A stretch of DNA of 64,000 bases from Vibrio agarivorans (GCF_030409635.1 NZ_JAUFQF010000002.1:248001-312000); one strand, 5' to 3'. Shown: positions 9,360-19,194, counted from the stretch's first letter. The notes: generated from the letters alone by a model not told the origin. Program-made: numbers and translations.

Positions 9360-11540
9360 ATGAAAGAACAAAGTGCACTAAAACAAGTCGCTGAAATGGC
9401 GCGATTGGCTGATAGTTACGTCAGTGCTTGGGGAGATGAGGCTAAGGTGGAAGAAGATACCTTACGTCGTCTACTTGCTTCCCTAGGTTACGACACTACA
9501 AATGATGAGACTTTGCTAAAGTCTGCAGAGAAAAAACATAAAAAAGACGTACTTGACCCAGTTCTAGTGCTACGCAGCGGAGAGCCAGTAGAAGTACCTC
9601 TTTACCTAGGTACAAGCGCGCGTGAAAGCGAGTTTAGCTGGTCATTAACAACGGAAGAGGGTGAGGTACTAGAAGGTTACCTACAGTCGCAAGTTGTTCG
9701 TGATGAGCGTGCGGAAGGTGGTCCATTGGTATTTGCTTTACCAAGCAACCTACCTTGGGGTTACCACAAGCTAGAGATCTCTCGCAAACGTCGTAAATCT
9801 CCATACTGCATGACGCTGATTATCACGCCGAAAGCGTGTTTCAAACAGCCAGAAATGGAATCGGGCAAAAAAATGTGGGGCCCGAGTGTTCAGCTTTACA
9901 CACTACGTACACAACACAACTGGGGTATCGGTGATTTCGGTGACCTAAAACAGTTGGTGGCAGATATCGCATCACGTGGTGGTGATTTTGTGGGTCTGAA
10001 CCCAATTCATTCACTATTCCCAGCTAACCCAGAAGGTGCGAGCCCATACAGCCCGTCTTCTCGTCGCTGGTTAAACATCATGTATATTGATGTGAGCTCT
10101 GTACCAGAGTTCTCTCTAAGTGCAGAAGCACAGCAGCAAGTTGGCAGCGCAGAGTTCCAAAAGCGTCTTCAAGAAGCGCGTGATGCTCACTGGGTGAACT
10201 ACTCAGAAGTATCAGCGATGAAGATGAGCATTCTGCCATTGCTATTTAATGAATTTAAATCTCGTCACCTAGACAAAGGCACAGACCGCGCGAAAGAGTT
10301 TGAAGCATTTGTTGCAGAAGGGGGCGATAGCTTAGTACACCAAGCGGCATTTGATGCGCTGCACGCTGAGTTGCACGCAGAAGATAGCAACATGTGGGGC
10401 TGGCCGGTATTCCCTGAGAAATACCGTCACTTCGAAAACAGTGCCGTTCAAAAGTACATTAAAGACAACCAAGATCGCGTTAACCTATACATGTATCTAC
10501 AGTGGGTTGCGGATACTCAAATTAACGAAGCTCAGACGCTAGCGGAAGAGAAGGGCATGTCAGTTGGCCTTTACCGCGACCTAGCGGTGGGTGTGGCTGA
10601 TTCTGGCGCAGAAACTTGGGCTGATGATGGCAACCTTGTAATGGACGCAAGTATCGGTGCGCCACCGGATATTCTTGGTCCTCTTGGCCAAAACTGGGGT
10701 CTACCACCTCTAAACCCTCAAGCGCTACAAGCAACCAGCTATGATGCCTATATCAAGCTGCTGCGTGCCAACATGAAGCATTGTGGTTCACTGCGTATTG
10801 ACCACGTATTAGGTCTTCTACGCCTTTGGTGGATTCCTAAGGGTGAGAACGCAACAAACGGCGCTTACATCTACTACCCGGTAGAAGATATGCTAGCAAT
10901 CCTAGCACTAGAGTCGCACCGTCATGAGTGTTCAGTGATTGGTGAAGACTTGGGTACAGTACCTGATGAAATCGTAGGTATCCTGCGTGATGCTGGCGTT
11001 CACTCATACAAGGTATTCTTCTTCGAAACATCTGAAGATGATGGTGGTTACATCTCACCAGAGCACTACGCGAATCAATCTATGTCGGCACTGTGTACGC
11101 ACGATATGCCAACACTGCGTGGTTTCTGGCACTGTGATGACCTGAAAATGGGTCGTGAGCTCGGTCTATACCCGAATGAGCAGCAGCTAGAAGGTCTGTT
11201 CGCTGATCGCTTGAAGAGCAAGCAGGGTATTCTAGACTCAGTGGCTTGGCACGGCTACTTGCCTGAAGGCGTAGGCCGTGACGCACAGTACGTACCGATG
11301 GACACCATGCTAGCGGAAGCGCTGCAACTTCATGTTGCATCGGGCTCTTCAACGCTGCTCAGTGTTCAGCTTGAAGATTGGCTAGAGATGGACAAACCTG
11401 TCAACATCCCTGGCACTGTCGACGAGTACCCGAACTGGCGTCGTAAGCTGTCGATGAACCTGGATCAGATCTTTGGTCGCGACAATGTAAACCGCTTAGC
11501 AAAACGCCTAACAGAAGTGCGCGCTGAGGCGAGTAAATAG
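9360..11540 (+). CDS. malQ: 4-alpha-glucanotransferase (amylomaltase)
   Basis: A GH77 enzyme of 726 residues that moves maltosyl and longer units between maltodextrins and supplies MalP with long chains. GH77 motifs seen: GPSVQLYTLRTQHNWGIGDF near 180, ANPEGASPYSPSSRRWLN near 230, the nucleophile region LRIDHVLGLLRLWWIP near 480, and the acid/base region VIGEDLGTVP near 530. ATG 9360 is chosen because GGAGAGAG lies 3 to 10 bases before it; ATG 9309 is inside a hairpin. Follows malP as an operon and ends at a perfect 7-bp terminator. Confidence 0.94.
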   Translation: MKEQSALKQVAEMARLADSYVSAWGDEAKVEEDTLRRLLASLGYDTTNDETLLKSAEKKHKKDVLDPVLVLRSGEPVEVPLYLGTSARESEFSWSLTTEEGEVLEGYLQSQVVRDERAEGGPLVFALPSNLPWGYHKLEISRKRRKSPYCMTLIITPKACFKQPEMESGKKMWGPSVQLYTLRTQHNWGIGDFGDLKQLVADIASRGGDFVGLNPIHSLFPANPEGASPYSPSSRRWLNIMYIDVSSVPEFSLSAEAQQQVGSAEFQKRLQEARDAHWVNYSEVSAMKMSILPLLFNEFKSRHLDKGTDRAKEFEAFVAEGGDSLVHQAAFDALHAELHAEDSNMWGWPVFPEKYRHFENSAVQKYIKDNQDRVNLYMYLQWVADTQINEAQTLAEEKGMSVGLYRDLAVGVADSGAETWADDGNLVMDASIGAPPDILGPLGQNWGLPPLNPQALQATSYDAYIKLLRANMKHCGSLRIDHVLGLLRLWWIPKGENATNGAYIYYPVEDMLAILALESHRHECSVIGEDLGTVPDEIVGILRDAGVHSYKVFFFETSEDDGGYISPEHYANQSMSALCTHDMPTLRGFWHCDDLKMGRELGLYPNEQQLEGLFADRLKSKQGILDSVAWHGYLPEGVGRDAQYVPMDTMLAEALQLHVASGSSTLLSVQLEDWLEMDKPVNIPGTVDEYPNWRRKLSMNLDQIFGRDNVNRLAKRLTEVRAEASK

Positions 11541-11618
11541 TCACTGTTGAACAGAAATTTCGGTTAGGTCACTCTAATAGTAGTATTTATTAGGTAAACT
11601 GACCGGACGCTAATTTTA

Positions 11619-11645
11619 GACCCGCTTTTAGCGGGTCTTTTTTTT
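11619..11645 (+). terminator. Intrinsic terminator after malQ
   Basis: GACCCGC (11619-11625), loop TTTTA, GCGGGTC (11631-11637), followed by eight T. glgB beyond it must have its own promoter in 11646-11811. Confidence 0.88.
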
Positions 11646-11811
11646 GCCTAAATTTGAATATTTACTCAAATATTAGGCGCATTATAACAACGTAAAAAAG
11701 AACAAGGGCTTGCCACTACCACCGTCAAATACTCTTTTGGGAAAAGTGTTTGCCAAAGACCAAAGGTAGAGCTGTTTTAGGTCATGTTCGACAGGTCTAG
11801 GAGAGAAAAAA

Positions 11812-13998
11812 TTGAAGAGCGAAGGGCTTAAGGATATTGCGCTTGCATACAATCAGTTAGAAGACGCATCGTACGCGGATCCATTTTCATTTATTGGTCC
11901 GTTTCTAAGCGCAGAAGAGGGGAGTTTGCGCGTTTGGATGCCAGGAGCGTCGGGTGTAGAAGTTATCCTAGATGACGGCACACGTCTGCCAATGGCTCGA
12001 GAAGAAGCGTCAGGTTTTACACTACAACAACCATTTGATCTTCATCTGCAACACTATCAACTTGCGGTGGATTGGAGCGGCACAGAGCAGGTGCTCGACG
12101 ATCCATACCAATACCATTCGTTGTACGCAGAGTTTGAAGATCTTCATACACCGAAATCAATGTATCACTACCTAGGAGCGCAATTTATCTCTCTAGAGCG
12201 TGGTGGCGAACAGATTTCTGGTACCCGTTTCTTAGTCTATGCACCACACGCAACAGCGTGCAGCATTGTGGGCGATTTCAACCAATGGGATGGTCGTCGT
12301 AACCCGATGCAGCGCCTAGACTATGGGATTTGGGGGATCTTTATCCCGAATCTACCTGAAGGCTCTCAATATAAGTTTGAGATGAAAGGCCCAGATGGTA
12401 AAGGCTTGCCACATAAAGCTGACCCATGGGGTTTCCATTCAGAGCAATACCCATCTTTTGCTTCACTGACTTACGATCACAATCGTTATCAGTGGAACGA
12501 CAGTGACTGGCAAACGCGTCCAGTGACAGAAAAACGCAAAGAAGCGCTGTCTTTCTATGAGTTACACGCCGGATCTTGGCGTCGTGACGAAAACGGTGAC
12601 TTCCTAAACTACCGCGATCTTGCGGATCAATTGGTACCGTATCTGGTTGATCTTGGTTATACCCATGTTGAATTGATGCCAGTATCAGAACACCCGTTCT
12701 ATGGTTCATGGGGCTATCAACCTGTCGGTATGTTTGCACCAACCAGTCGTTTTGGTTCGCCAGATGACTTTAAGTACTTTGTCGACGAGTGTCATAAAGC
12801 GGGCTTAGGTGTGGTCCTTGACTGGGTGCCTGCGCACTTTCCGTCGGATGATCACGGTTTAGCGAACTTTGATGGAACACCACTGTTCCACGATCCAGAC
12901 CCGCGCCGTGGTTGGCATCAAGATTGGAACTCATACATCTACGATCTCGGTCGAGAGCATGTACGTCGCTTCCTTGTTTCCAATGCACTGTATTGGTTTG
13001 AGCAGTTCCATATTGATGGTATTCGTGTTGATGCTGTGGCGTCCATGCTGTATCTAGACTACTCGCGCAGCCACGATCAGTGGATCCCTAATATCGACGG
13101 TGGTCGTGAGAACTACGATGCGATTGCGACACTTAAGTGGATGAACGAAGAGGTGTACAAACACTTCCCGAATGCCATGACCATTGCCGAAGAATCAACG
13201 GCATTCCCTGGTGTATCAGCACCAACTTTTGCTGGTGGCTTAGGCTTTGGTTTTAAGTGGAACATGGGTTGGATGCACGACAGTCTTTCTTATATCAAAG
13301 AAGATCCTGTTCATCGTAAATATCACCACAACACACTCACGTTCCCACTGATCTATGCCTTCAGTGAGAACTACGTATTGTCTCTGTCACATGATGAAGT
13401 GGTCTATGGTAAAGGCTCAATCATCGATAAGATGCCGGGCGATGAGTGGCAACAAACAGCGAACTGCCGCGCTTACTATGGCTATATGTATGGTCAGCCT
13501 GGTAAAAAGCTCAACTTTATGGGTGCAGAGCTGGGTCAAACCGCAGAGTGGAATCATGACGATCAGTTGCAATGGTTCTTGCTTGAGTTTGCACGTCATA
13601 AAGGGATGCAAAGCTTAACTCGTGACTTGAACTTGCTGTATCGCAATGAGAAAGCGCTACATGAATTGGATGCCGATCCACGTGGCTTTGAGTGGCGTTT
13701 GCAAGATGAAGCGGACCGCAGTGTGATTGCGCATGAGCGTATTAGTGAAGACGGTGAGCGCATTCTGGTGATCAGTAACTTTACACCTGTACCACACTCA
13801 AGCTTCCGCCTAGGTATGCCAGTTGAGGGTACTTATGAGCTGGTGTTGAGTACGGATGACACCAAGTACGACGGTAGTGGCTTTGATGTCGTCGCAGCAG
13901 CGTCTACGGAGGCGGTAAAATCAGAGGGGCTGGCTCAGTCTATCGAGATTGCACTTCCACCGCTATCAACGCTGTTCTATAAGCTAAAGTCTCAATAG
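11812..13998 (+). CDS. glgB: 1,4-alpha-glucan branching enzyme, TTG start
   Basis: A GH13 enzyme of 728 residues that makes alpha-1,6 branches in glycogen. After N-terminal CBM48-type domains (residues about 20-220, with [20 protein letters not shown]) the catalytic barrel shows DWVPAHFP, the nucleophile motif [17 protein letters not shown], the acid/base region TIAEEST and the transition-state motif [12 protein letters not shown]. The start is TTG at 11812 behind TAGGAGAG with ideal spacing; no in-frame ATG is available near the N-terminus. glgA and glgC are not in this window, so glgB sits with the maltodextrin genes rather than in a glycogen operon. Confidence 0.95.
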   Translation: MKSEGLKDIALAYNQLEDASYADPFSFIGPFLSAEEGSLRVWMPGASGVEVILDDGTRLPMAREEASGFTLQQPFDLHLQHYQLAVDWSGTEQVLDDPYQYHSLYAEFEDLHTPKSMYHYLGAQFISLERGGEQISGTRFLVYAPHATACSIVGDFNQWDGRRNPMQRLDYGIWGIFIPNLPEGSQYKFEMKGPDGKGLPHKADPWGFHSEQYPSFASLTYDHNRYQWNDSDWQTRPVTEKRKEALSFYELHAGSWRRDENGDFLNYRDLADQLVPYLVDLGYTHVELMPVSEHPFYGSWGYQPVGMFAPTSRFGSPDDFKYFVDECHKAGLGVVLDWVPAHFPSDDHGLANFDGTPLFHDPDPRRGWHQDWNSYIYDLGREHVRRFLVSNALYWFEQFHIDGIRVDAVASMLYLDYSRSHDQWIPNIDGGRENYDAIATLKWMNEEVYKHFPNAMTIAEESTAFPGVSAPTFAGGLGFGFKWNMGWMHDSLSYIKEDPVHRKYHHNTLTFPLIYAFSENYVLSLSHDEVVYGKGSIIDKMPGDEWQQTANCRAYYGYMYGQPGKKLNFMGAELGQTAEWNHDDQLQWFLLEFARHKGMQSLTRDLNLLYRNEKALHELDADPRGFEWRLQDEADRSVIAHERISEDGERILVISNFTPVPHSSFRLGMPVEGTYELVLSTDDTKYDGSGFDVVAAASTEAVKSEGLAQSIEIALPPLSTLFYKLKSQ

Positions 13999-14029
13999 AC
14001 TCGTTAGTTTAGACAATTTGATTGAAAAC

Positions 14030-14065
14030 AGTCGCCCTGACTCTTCTGAGTTTGGGCGACTTTTT
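14030..14065 (+). terminator. Intrinsic terminator after glgB
   Basis: GTCGCCC (14031-14037) and GGGCGAC (14054-14060), with an inner GACTC/GAGT pairing, then TTTTTAG. Confidence 0.85.
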
Positions 14066-14095
14066 AGTTTGGTGATTAGGACAGGTTATGCCACA

Positions 14096-14134
14096 AATAA
14101 AAACACCGTGGAATAAGCCACGGTGTTTTTATTT
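14096..14134. terminator. Terminator of the AEC permease gene (reads both ways)
   Basis: AAAAACACCGTGG and CCACGGTGTTTTT form a perfect 13-bp stem around AATAAG. The A-run on the left gives a T-run for the minus-strand transcript. It abuts the parS2-type site at 14132. Confidence 0.8.
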
Positions 14135-14144
14135 ACAATGTAAA
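14132..14144. other. Second parS2-type centromere site
   Basis: TTTACAATGTAAA matches TTTACANTGTAAA perfectly. It lies between the terminator stem and the stop codon of the minus-strand permease gene. Having two perfect copies in 11 kb, both just outside coding sequence, supports a role in ParB2 binding rather than chance. Confidence 0.75.
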
Positions 14145-15107
14145 TCAGATCAGCTGAAGGTTGGTAAGAATAAAAATACCTAATGTACAGGTGATAATCG
14201 AAGCCACGGTAGTTAAAGCAATGATATTGGCTGCGAGTGTTGAATTGCCCCCCATCGAGCGTGCCATGACATAGCTTGCGGCTGCGGTTGGTGCTGCGCT
14301 CATCATAAAAAATAAGCCTAACTCGATGTCTCTATAGCCAAATAAGTAAGCGGCTGCCGTAACCATGATAGGGGCGATGACCAGCTTTATTGTAGTGGCA
14401 AAGACGGTGGGTTTTTGGTCATGCTTGAGCGCACTCAGGTTGAGCGATCCACCTGTACACAACAGAGCCAGTGGCAGTGTCATATTGGCAAAATAGCCAC
14501 CGGTATCGAGCACCATTTTCGGCACAGGCAGCGCGATTAGCTTCGCAACGACACCACACATGATGCCGATTATCAGCGGGTTTTTGGTGATGTTCTTCGT
14601 CATATCCACCACGGTAGCCATCCCACCATTGCTACTGCCTTTCGGTGTTAAGATGAACACTGCTTGGATGTTATACAATATGGTGGTAGTGGCGACATAG
14701 AGTGCTGAAATCGCGATGCCCTCCTCACCATAGAGCTTCGCCATGTAGGCAAGTGCGATAATTGCCGTGTTAGCGCGAAATCCACCTTGTACAATCACAC
14801 CATGGTCTTGGTGGTTAGGCAGGGCAATTCGGGTAATAAAAATCGTGGCCACAAACACCAGCGTGTTGATGAATAACCCAAACAAAATCAGCTTTCCACT
14901 ACCTGCAAGATCAAAGTTGCCATTGACGATGCTCAGAAACAGCATGGTTGGCAGGGTGATCTGAAACACCAGCTTCGATGCACTTTCTATAAAGGCATCG
15001 TGAATCATCCCAATACGCTTTAGAAACACCCCAAGTACGAGCATTAAGCAGATAGGTCCAGTGACAGAAGCGGAAAAGAGCAGCTGTTCAAGCATAAATA
15101 AACGCAT
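14145..15107 (-). CDS. AEC-family permease
   Basis: An integral membrane protein of 320 residues with about ten hydrophobic helices in the two-bundle pattern of the auxin efflux carrier family. The start MRLFMLEQLLFSASVTGPICLML runs straight into the first helix and the C-terminus ends in a helix (TCTLGIFILTNLQLI). Bacterial members export or facilitate small organic acids such as malate; the substrate here is unknown. The second ATG (15095, MLEQLL) is an equally good start. It is monocistronic and convergent with glgB. Confidence 0.82.
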   Translation of the reverse strand: MRLFMLEQLLFSASVTGPICLMLVLGVFLKRIGMIHDAFIESASKLVFQITLPTMLFLSIVNGNFDLAGSGKLILFGLFINTLVFVATIFITRIALPNHQDHGVIVQGGFRANTAIIALAYMAKLYGEEGIAISALYVATTTILYNIQAVFILTPKGSSNGGMATVVDMTKNITKNPLIIGIMCGVVAKLIALPVPKMVLDTGGYFANMTLPLALLCTGGSLNLSALKHDQKPTVFATTIKLVIAPIMVTAAAYLFGYRDIELGLFFMMSAAPTAAASYVMARSMGGNSTLAANIIALTTVASIITCTLGIFILTNLQLI

Positions 15108-15277
15108 CCAAGTGATTAAAACTAAAGCTATTCTGACATAGGTTATTTATATTGAATATCTATTTGTCATACAATTTAAATTAACTTGATCCAAATTAGG
15201 TTAATTTGCTTTATCTGTCGTGATATGTCGTAATTCGCTGCATAACCGTTAGCGCTAAAGGTCAAAGGAACGCGTCG

Positions 15278-16139
15278 ATGAGCGACAAAATCTATTTCAA
15301 TACCGGTAAAAAGTTTAACTTACGCCGCAGCATGGTGAGTGTGACAACTCGACTACACCACACTCTTGCCCCAAATCACGCCAAAAAGACCGCGAGAAAG
15401 CTCTTGTTGACCCCAGTTCGCTCCGAGCCAAAGAATGCCGAACCAGCAGGTTTGATTAAGTCGACAGTGGCCTGTGGAGAGGGAGAACTGACCACCTATC
15501 AACTAGGCACAGGGCCATTGTGGGTGCTTTCACATGGCTGGTCTGGCAGTGCGAGTCAGTTTTTTTCCATTGATGGAGCATATCGCTGCGCAAGGCTTTA
15601 CGGCATTAGCCTATGATCACCCTGCGCACGGTAAAAGTGAAGGGGCGTTTGGTCATATTCCAGCATTCGTTAAGGGGCTTGAGGCGATTCTAGATAGTGT
15701 CGATGAGGTTGTGGGTGTGATTGCTCATAGCATGGGAACCGCCTCCCTACTAGAGTGTCACCATCAAAAACTGCAATCTGTGCCGATGATTTTAATTGCG
15801 CCTGTCCTTAACTATGTTGAGAACTTGTTTGGAAGTGTCGCCCGTTCAGGGTATTCCATGCGGTTGTTTAATGCTGTGGTCTCTGATCTTGAAGAGCAAT
15901 ACCGCTATCCGATCCAGTCTATCGATCCGTATCAAAAGCTGGGTCTACGTGCACCACAAACGGTGATCGTTCACGATAGAAACGATAAGTTTGCAGCGTT
16001 TGATGTGTCTGAAAAAGCCGCAGCAGAGATGGAGCGGGTGAATTTGGTGACGACACAAGGGCAAGGTCATGGTCGAGTGATGAACTGTCAGCAGGTGTTG
16101 GATGCTTTTGATGAAATTTCAAAACTAAAGGTCATTTAA
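15278..16139 (+). pseudogene. Alpha/beta hydrolase broken by a 1-base frameshift in a T run
   Basis: The N-terminal frame (15278-15616) reads through VLSHGWSGSASQFF, the oxyanion-hole region, then leaves frame. The C-terminal frame (within 15534-16139) continues with PLMEHIAAQGFTALAYDHPA and GHGKSEG-like residues, the nucleophile elbow IAHSMGTAS and a late GQGHGR histidine region. The frames join at seven T (15560-15566): six T would give one 286-residue hydrolase reading SQFFPLMEHIA. A good AAAGGA site precedes the ATG. All catalytic elements are present, so the break is recent, a sequencing error, or rescued by slippage. Confidence 0.8.
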
Positions 16140-16167
16140 AATCAGAGGTATAGCCTAAAAATAGGTA

Positions 16168-16185
16168 GGTTACTAAAAGTATACT
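16168..16185. promoter_or_regulatory. Operator-like motif A (quinone-reductase-type gene)
   Basis: GGTTACTAAAAGTATACT lies about 95 bp before the oxidoreductase start. It contains the half-site GGTTACT and the inner dyad TACT-AAA-AGTA, related to the perfect dyad at 18061 before the peroxiredoxin gene and the half-site at 16914 before hxlR. Confidence 0.4.
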
Positions 16186-16277
16186 AATTGCAAAAGGTAT
16201 TCAGGTTACCATAATGAACCACATGAGTTAGCCAGTTCTATTGACTAACAATCGAAAATTGCAAAGAGGTATTGACG

Positions 16278-16862
16278 ATGAGTAACGTACTTATTATTAA
16301 CGCGCATGAAGTGTCTCCCTTTTCACCTGGTCGACTTAATGCGACCTTAGTCGACAAGGCTCAAACCCTGTTGCAGGCAAAAGGACATGCTGTTCGCGTA
16401 GTGACGATGCAAGATGACATCGTTGTTGATGAACAGCTTGCCCATTTTGAATGGGCCGATCGTGTGATTATTCAATCACCGATTAACTGGATGAGTGTGC
16501 CATGGTCTTTTAAAAAATACATGGATGACGTTTTCACTGCCGGGATGGGGGGCGCTTTATGTGCCTTTGATGGCCGAAGCGAAGATGCGCCAAAGAAAAA
16601 TTATGGCACGGGTGGCACACGCACCAACACCAAGTACATGCTTTCACTCACCTTTAATGCCCCTCAAGAATCATTTGATGATGACAGTGAGTATCTGTTT
16701 CAGGGTAAGGGTGTGGATGACTTGATGTTCCACATGCACGCCAACTTCCGTTTCTTTGGAATGTCTGCACTGCCAACGTTCGCCAGTTTTGATGTAATGA
16801 AAAACCCAAATCTTGAACAAGACTTTACACGCTTTGAAGCGCATATTAACAGTAACTTCTAG
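16278..16862 (+). CDS. Flavodoxin-fold NAD(P)H oxidoreductase (MdaB/YwrO/KefF type)
   Basis: A 194-residue FMN/FAD flavodoxin-like quinone reductase. [19 protein letters not shown] is the phosphate-binding first loop; the second signature is [20 protein letters not shown] near residue 65 and the substrate loop [20 protein letters not shown] near 115. Such enzymes reduce quinones by two electrons and protect against electrophile and redox stress. ATG 16278 follows AAAGAGG with 9-base spacing; the TTG two codons upstream is not needed. The next gene downstream is an HxlR regulator, a family often paired with quinone reductases. Confidence 0.85.
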   Translation: MSNVLIINAHEVSPFSPGRLNATLVDKAQTLLQAKGHAVRVVTMQDDIVVDEQLAHFEWADRVIIQSPINWMSVPWSFKKYMDDVFTAGMGGALCAFDGRSEDAPKKNYGTGGTRTNTKYMLSLTFNAPQESFDDDSEYLFQGKGVDDLMFHMHANFRFFGMSALPTFASFDVMKNPNLEQDFTRFEAHINSNF

Positions 16863-16896
16863 TCCGATTTAGGCATAAGGTAGGGTTGTGATTTAT

Positions 16897-16927
16897 TTGA
16901 CTAGGTATAAACTAGTAACCTAGTCAA
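16897..16927. promoter_or_regulatory. Inverted repeat before hxlR (motif B)
   Basis: TTGACTAGG (16897-16905) and CCTAGTCAA (16919-16927) form a perfect 9-bp inverted repeat with a 13-base spacer. Within it, AGTAACC (16914-16920) is the half-site shared with motif C. Likely an autoregulatory operator of the HxlR protein. Confidence 0.5.
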
Positions 16928-16981
16928 CTAATGGTTGAGGCGATAACACAATCTTTATTGTTTCAACCATTCAGCAAGTGA

Positions 16982-17362
16982 GTGGTGATCTCCGTGGAAA
17001 GTAAAGTTAGCATCGATACCAAAGGACGAAAAAGTGTTGTCAATGTCTGTGCTGAGCCTTGTGCAATCGAAAAAGGGATGCGTCTCATTGGTGGCAAATG
17101 GAAAGGCTCTTTGATTTACCACCTAAAAGATGGCCCTGTGCGGTTTAATGACCTAGCCCGAATGCTTGGTGGGGCGAGCAAGAAGATGATTGATCAACGT
17201 CTGAAGGAGCTGGAGAGCGAAGGCATGGTGGTTCGTAAGGTGCTCAGTGATAGACCTATAGCAGTGAGTTATGAGTTAACTGAGTTTGGATCGACGGCCT
17301 TACAAATCCTCGAAGATTTGAGGATTTGGTCAGAAAAATACGATATTCAGTTGACGAAATAA
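16982..17362 (+). CDS. HxlR-family winged-helix regulator
   Basis: The product is 126 residues if GTG 16982 is the start; GTG 16994 is an alternative and neither has a strong ribosome site. The HxlR signature is clear: CAIEKGMRLIGGKWKGSLIYHLKDGPVRFNDLARML, then SKKMIDQRLKELESEGMVVR (recognition helix and wing) and YELTEFG. A cysteine near the N-terminus (NVCAEPC) could sense oxidants or electrophiles, as in YodB or QorR. The inverted repeat at 16897 and related motifs before the quinone reductase and peroxiredoxin genes suggest a small redox regulon. Confidence 0.88.
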   Translation: MVISVESKVSIDTKGRKSVVNVCAEPCAIEKGMRLIGGKWKGSLIYHLKDGPVRFNDLARMLGGASKKMIDQRLKELESEGMVVRKVLSDRPIAVSYELTEFGSTALQILEDLRIWSEKYDIQLTK

Positions 17363-17381
17363 CCGTCAACGAAATAACAAT

Positions 17382-17414
17382 AAAGCGGCACGCACAGTGA
17401 GTGAGCGCCGCTTT
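17382..17414. terminator. Bidirectional terminator between hxlR and peroxiredoxin gene
   Basis: AAAGCGGC (17382-17389) and GCCGCTTT (17407-17414) pair perfectly and are followed by AATTTTA. Confidence 0.75.
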
Positions 17415-17448
17415 AATTTTATGTGGCCGTTGCTTAAAACTAGCTGAA

Positions 17449-17988
17449 TTAATAGTCGAGTGTGCCGCGGATAGGGTAGTGATTGTTTGGATCACGAATC
17501 CAAGCCAGCCCACGAGTCAGCGCTCCTAACTCTGGTCGCACAAATGGGTTGTTAGAAATATCAACCACATGAAGTTGACCTTTCTCATTTACCACGAACA
17601 AGCCTGGCTCTGCGAAGTTGTGATCTGTCTCTTGCTCCGAGCGAGGAAGAGAGATATATACCCCAAGGGTTTTCATTTGTTCTTCTGATAGCCCATATGC
17701 CAATGGGAAGGAGACGTCGAGTTTTTCTGAATGCTGTTCTAGTTGGCTCTTTGAATCCCCTGAGACCGCAAGGATATCGACCCCTGCATCCGCAAACGCC
17801 TGTTTGTAGGATTCAATTTCATTCAAATACTTGGTACACAACGGGCAGTGTTTACCACGATAGACAAACACTGCTTGCCACGTCGCATCTTTGCGAGGTT
17901 TACCCAGAGTGACACTGGAGCCATCGAGTAATGTCGCGGTTAACGAAGGAAACGAATCCCCAGCTTTGAGTTTATTTGAGTACGCCAT
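17449..17988 (-). CDS. Peroxiredoxin-like thioredoxin-fold protein
   Basis: A 179-residue AhpC/TSA-type protein. The motif FVYRGKHCPLCTKYLNE near residue 45 carries a CxxC pair in place of the PxxxTxxC loop of typical peroxiredoxins, as in the peroxiredoxin-like subgroup. FAEPGLFVVNEKGQLHVVDI is the usual beta-hairpin with a cis-proline-type region. There is no signal peptide, so it is cytoplasmic. AAGGGG sits 8 bases before the ATG. A perfect dyad (18061-18078) lies about 75 bp upstream and resembles sequences near the HxlR genes. Predicted peroxide or thiol reductase; the substrate is unknown. Confidence 0.85.
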   Translation of the reverse strand: MAYSNKLKAGDSFPSLTATLLDGSSVTLGKPRKDATWQAVFVYRGKHCPLCTKYLNEIESYKQAFADAGVDILAVSGDSKSQLEQHSEKLDVSFPLAYGLSEEQMKTLGVYISLPRSEQETDHNFAEPGLFVVNEKGQLHVVDISNNPFVRPELGALTRGLAWIRDPNNHYPIRGTLDY

Positions 17989-18060
17989 GCTATATCCCCT
18001 TGTTCTGTTTTGCTTTCCGTTGTTAAAACAATATAGAGAGGGATTTGAAAAGGGACAAGT

Positions 18061-18078
18061 GGTTACTTTTTAGTAACC
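18061..18078. promoter_or_regulatory. Perfect dyad before the peroxiredoxin gene (motif C)
   Basis: GGTTACTTTTTAGTAACC: 7-bp arms around TTTT. It lies 73 bp upstream of the minus-strand ATG. The same half-site occurs in motifs A and B, suggesting control by the HxlR protein encoded 0.7 kb away. Confidence 0.5.
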
Positions 18079-18190
18079 TAACAGCGGAAGTGGGTTGCTG
18101 TAGCGTAATTTTCGAGTAGAAAAAATGGGACTCACTGTGTGTGTCGTCCCACTGGAATTATAGACTTGTGTCTTGCTCTAGGTGTCGCAA

Positions 18191-18865
18191 TTATTGTGCG
18201 TTGATGTACGCCTTGAAGCGAGCTTGTGCATCAGCGTCCGCTTTGCTGTACCAGAAGTAAAGCATCTCTTCTGCGGTGCTTACACCATTTTCAGGCAGTT
18301 GCGCAGGGACAGGCTCTGGTAGCTGTGCGGGTACGGTGCCTGTTTCTGGTAGTTGAGTTGGGATAGCTGCCGCAACACCCACTGCTGCAATACCACCAGC
18401 ACGGTTGTAGTCTTCAATTTCACGGACGTAATCGCGGCCAATTTGCATGCCGTCTTTGATGAGCTGATCTTGTGTAACTTCAACCGCTTGACCAGAGTTA
18501 TTCACAAGCTTCCAGTCAAAACTATCAATCTTCGACTTCGCATCACGCTCGTGACGGTAGGTAGGGAGTTCAAACTTCAGCTCTTGGTTTGCAGCATCAA
18601 ACTTAGCGATCGTCGCTTTGCTGTCGATGATGATACGCTCATCGCCTTTGTCAAAATATGGAGAGTAGCGGAACACCACTTGGTTTTCACCGTCTGGCAA
18701 AGTCAGAGTTTTAGTTGATGAGAAAATGCTGCCAGAAAGGTCGGCTTTTTCTTGGTTGACTGCCAATACAGAGATGGTTTCTGGAACTTCGATGGTCACA
18801 GCCGCCATGCTGTGTGCGCTCACTGATAGTGCGATTAGGGCCGCTAGAGAGTGAATACGTTTCAT
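18191..18865 (-). CDS. Periplasmic DUF2057 (UPF0319, YccT-like) protein
   Basis: A 224-residue secreted protein with a signal peptide cut after SVSAHSMA. The body (VTIEVPETISVLAVNQEKADL, then TLPDGENQVVFRYSPYF) fits DUF2057, a family of unknown function related to YccT. An unusual insert near residues 170-195 repeats the unit PxQLPE three times (PTQLPE, PAQLPE, PAQLPE) before the last helix EEMLYFWYSKADADAQARFK. A good AGGACAATT-type leader precedes the ATG. It stands alone, divergent from the chitinase gene. Family assignment is fair and the role unknown. Confidence 0.78.
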   Translation of the reverse strand: MKRIHSLAALIALSVSAHSMAAVTIEVPETISVLAVNQEKADLSGSIFSSTKTLTLPDGENQVVFRYSPYFDKGDERIIIDSKATIAKFDAANQELKFELPTYRHERDAKSKIDSFDWKLVNNSGQAVEVTQDQLIKDGMQIGRDYVREIEDYNRAGGIAAVGVAAAIPTQLPETGTVPAQLPEPVPAQLPENGVSTAEEMLYFWYSKADADAQARFKAYINAQ

Positions 18866-19194
18866 TGCAATTGTCCTAATTGAATGGTTTGACGAGCCAG
18901 CAAGGTTGCTGATTTGCAGTTAGATTGCCTAGCTATGTGCGAGATTGCAATAGGTGGCTAGTCAGTAAGCGTCAGTTTTTCCACTAAACTGACGTAATTT
19001 TATTTTTTACTGACTCAAGGTTGGTTTTTGATTGAAACGTTGTAGCCGTAGCAAGCAGATTTCCTCGTGTTTCTCGCAAAGAGTTTTAATTTTTCGCGTT
19101 AAAAATAAAGCCTACGCAAATACTCTCATCCGATGCCCGTATGCACATAGCACGGGCAGAGAGATTTAAGATTCAAGGAATGAGAGACAATACA
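18866..19194. other. Divergent control region of the DUF2057 gene and chitinase (about 330 bp)
   Basis: No gene. The segment carries AT-rich tracts (18995-19015) and A/T-rich stretches near 19090-19110 that could serve as promoters, but I cannot mark a convincing -35/-10 pair or regulator site. Confidence 0.4.

Noticed and set aside
12341..12742. 133-codon minus-strand frame inside glgB
   Set aside because: Antisense shadow; no start signals and low complexity.
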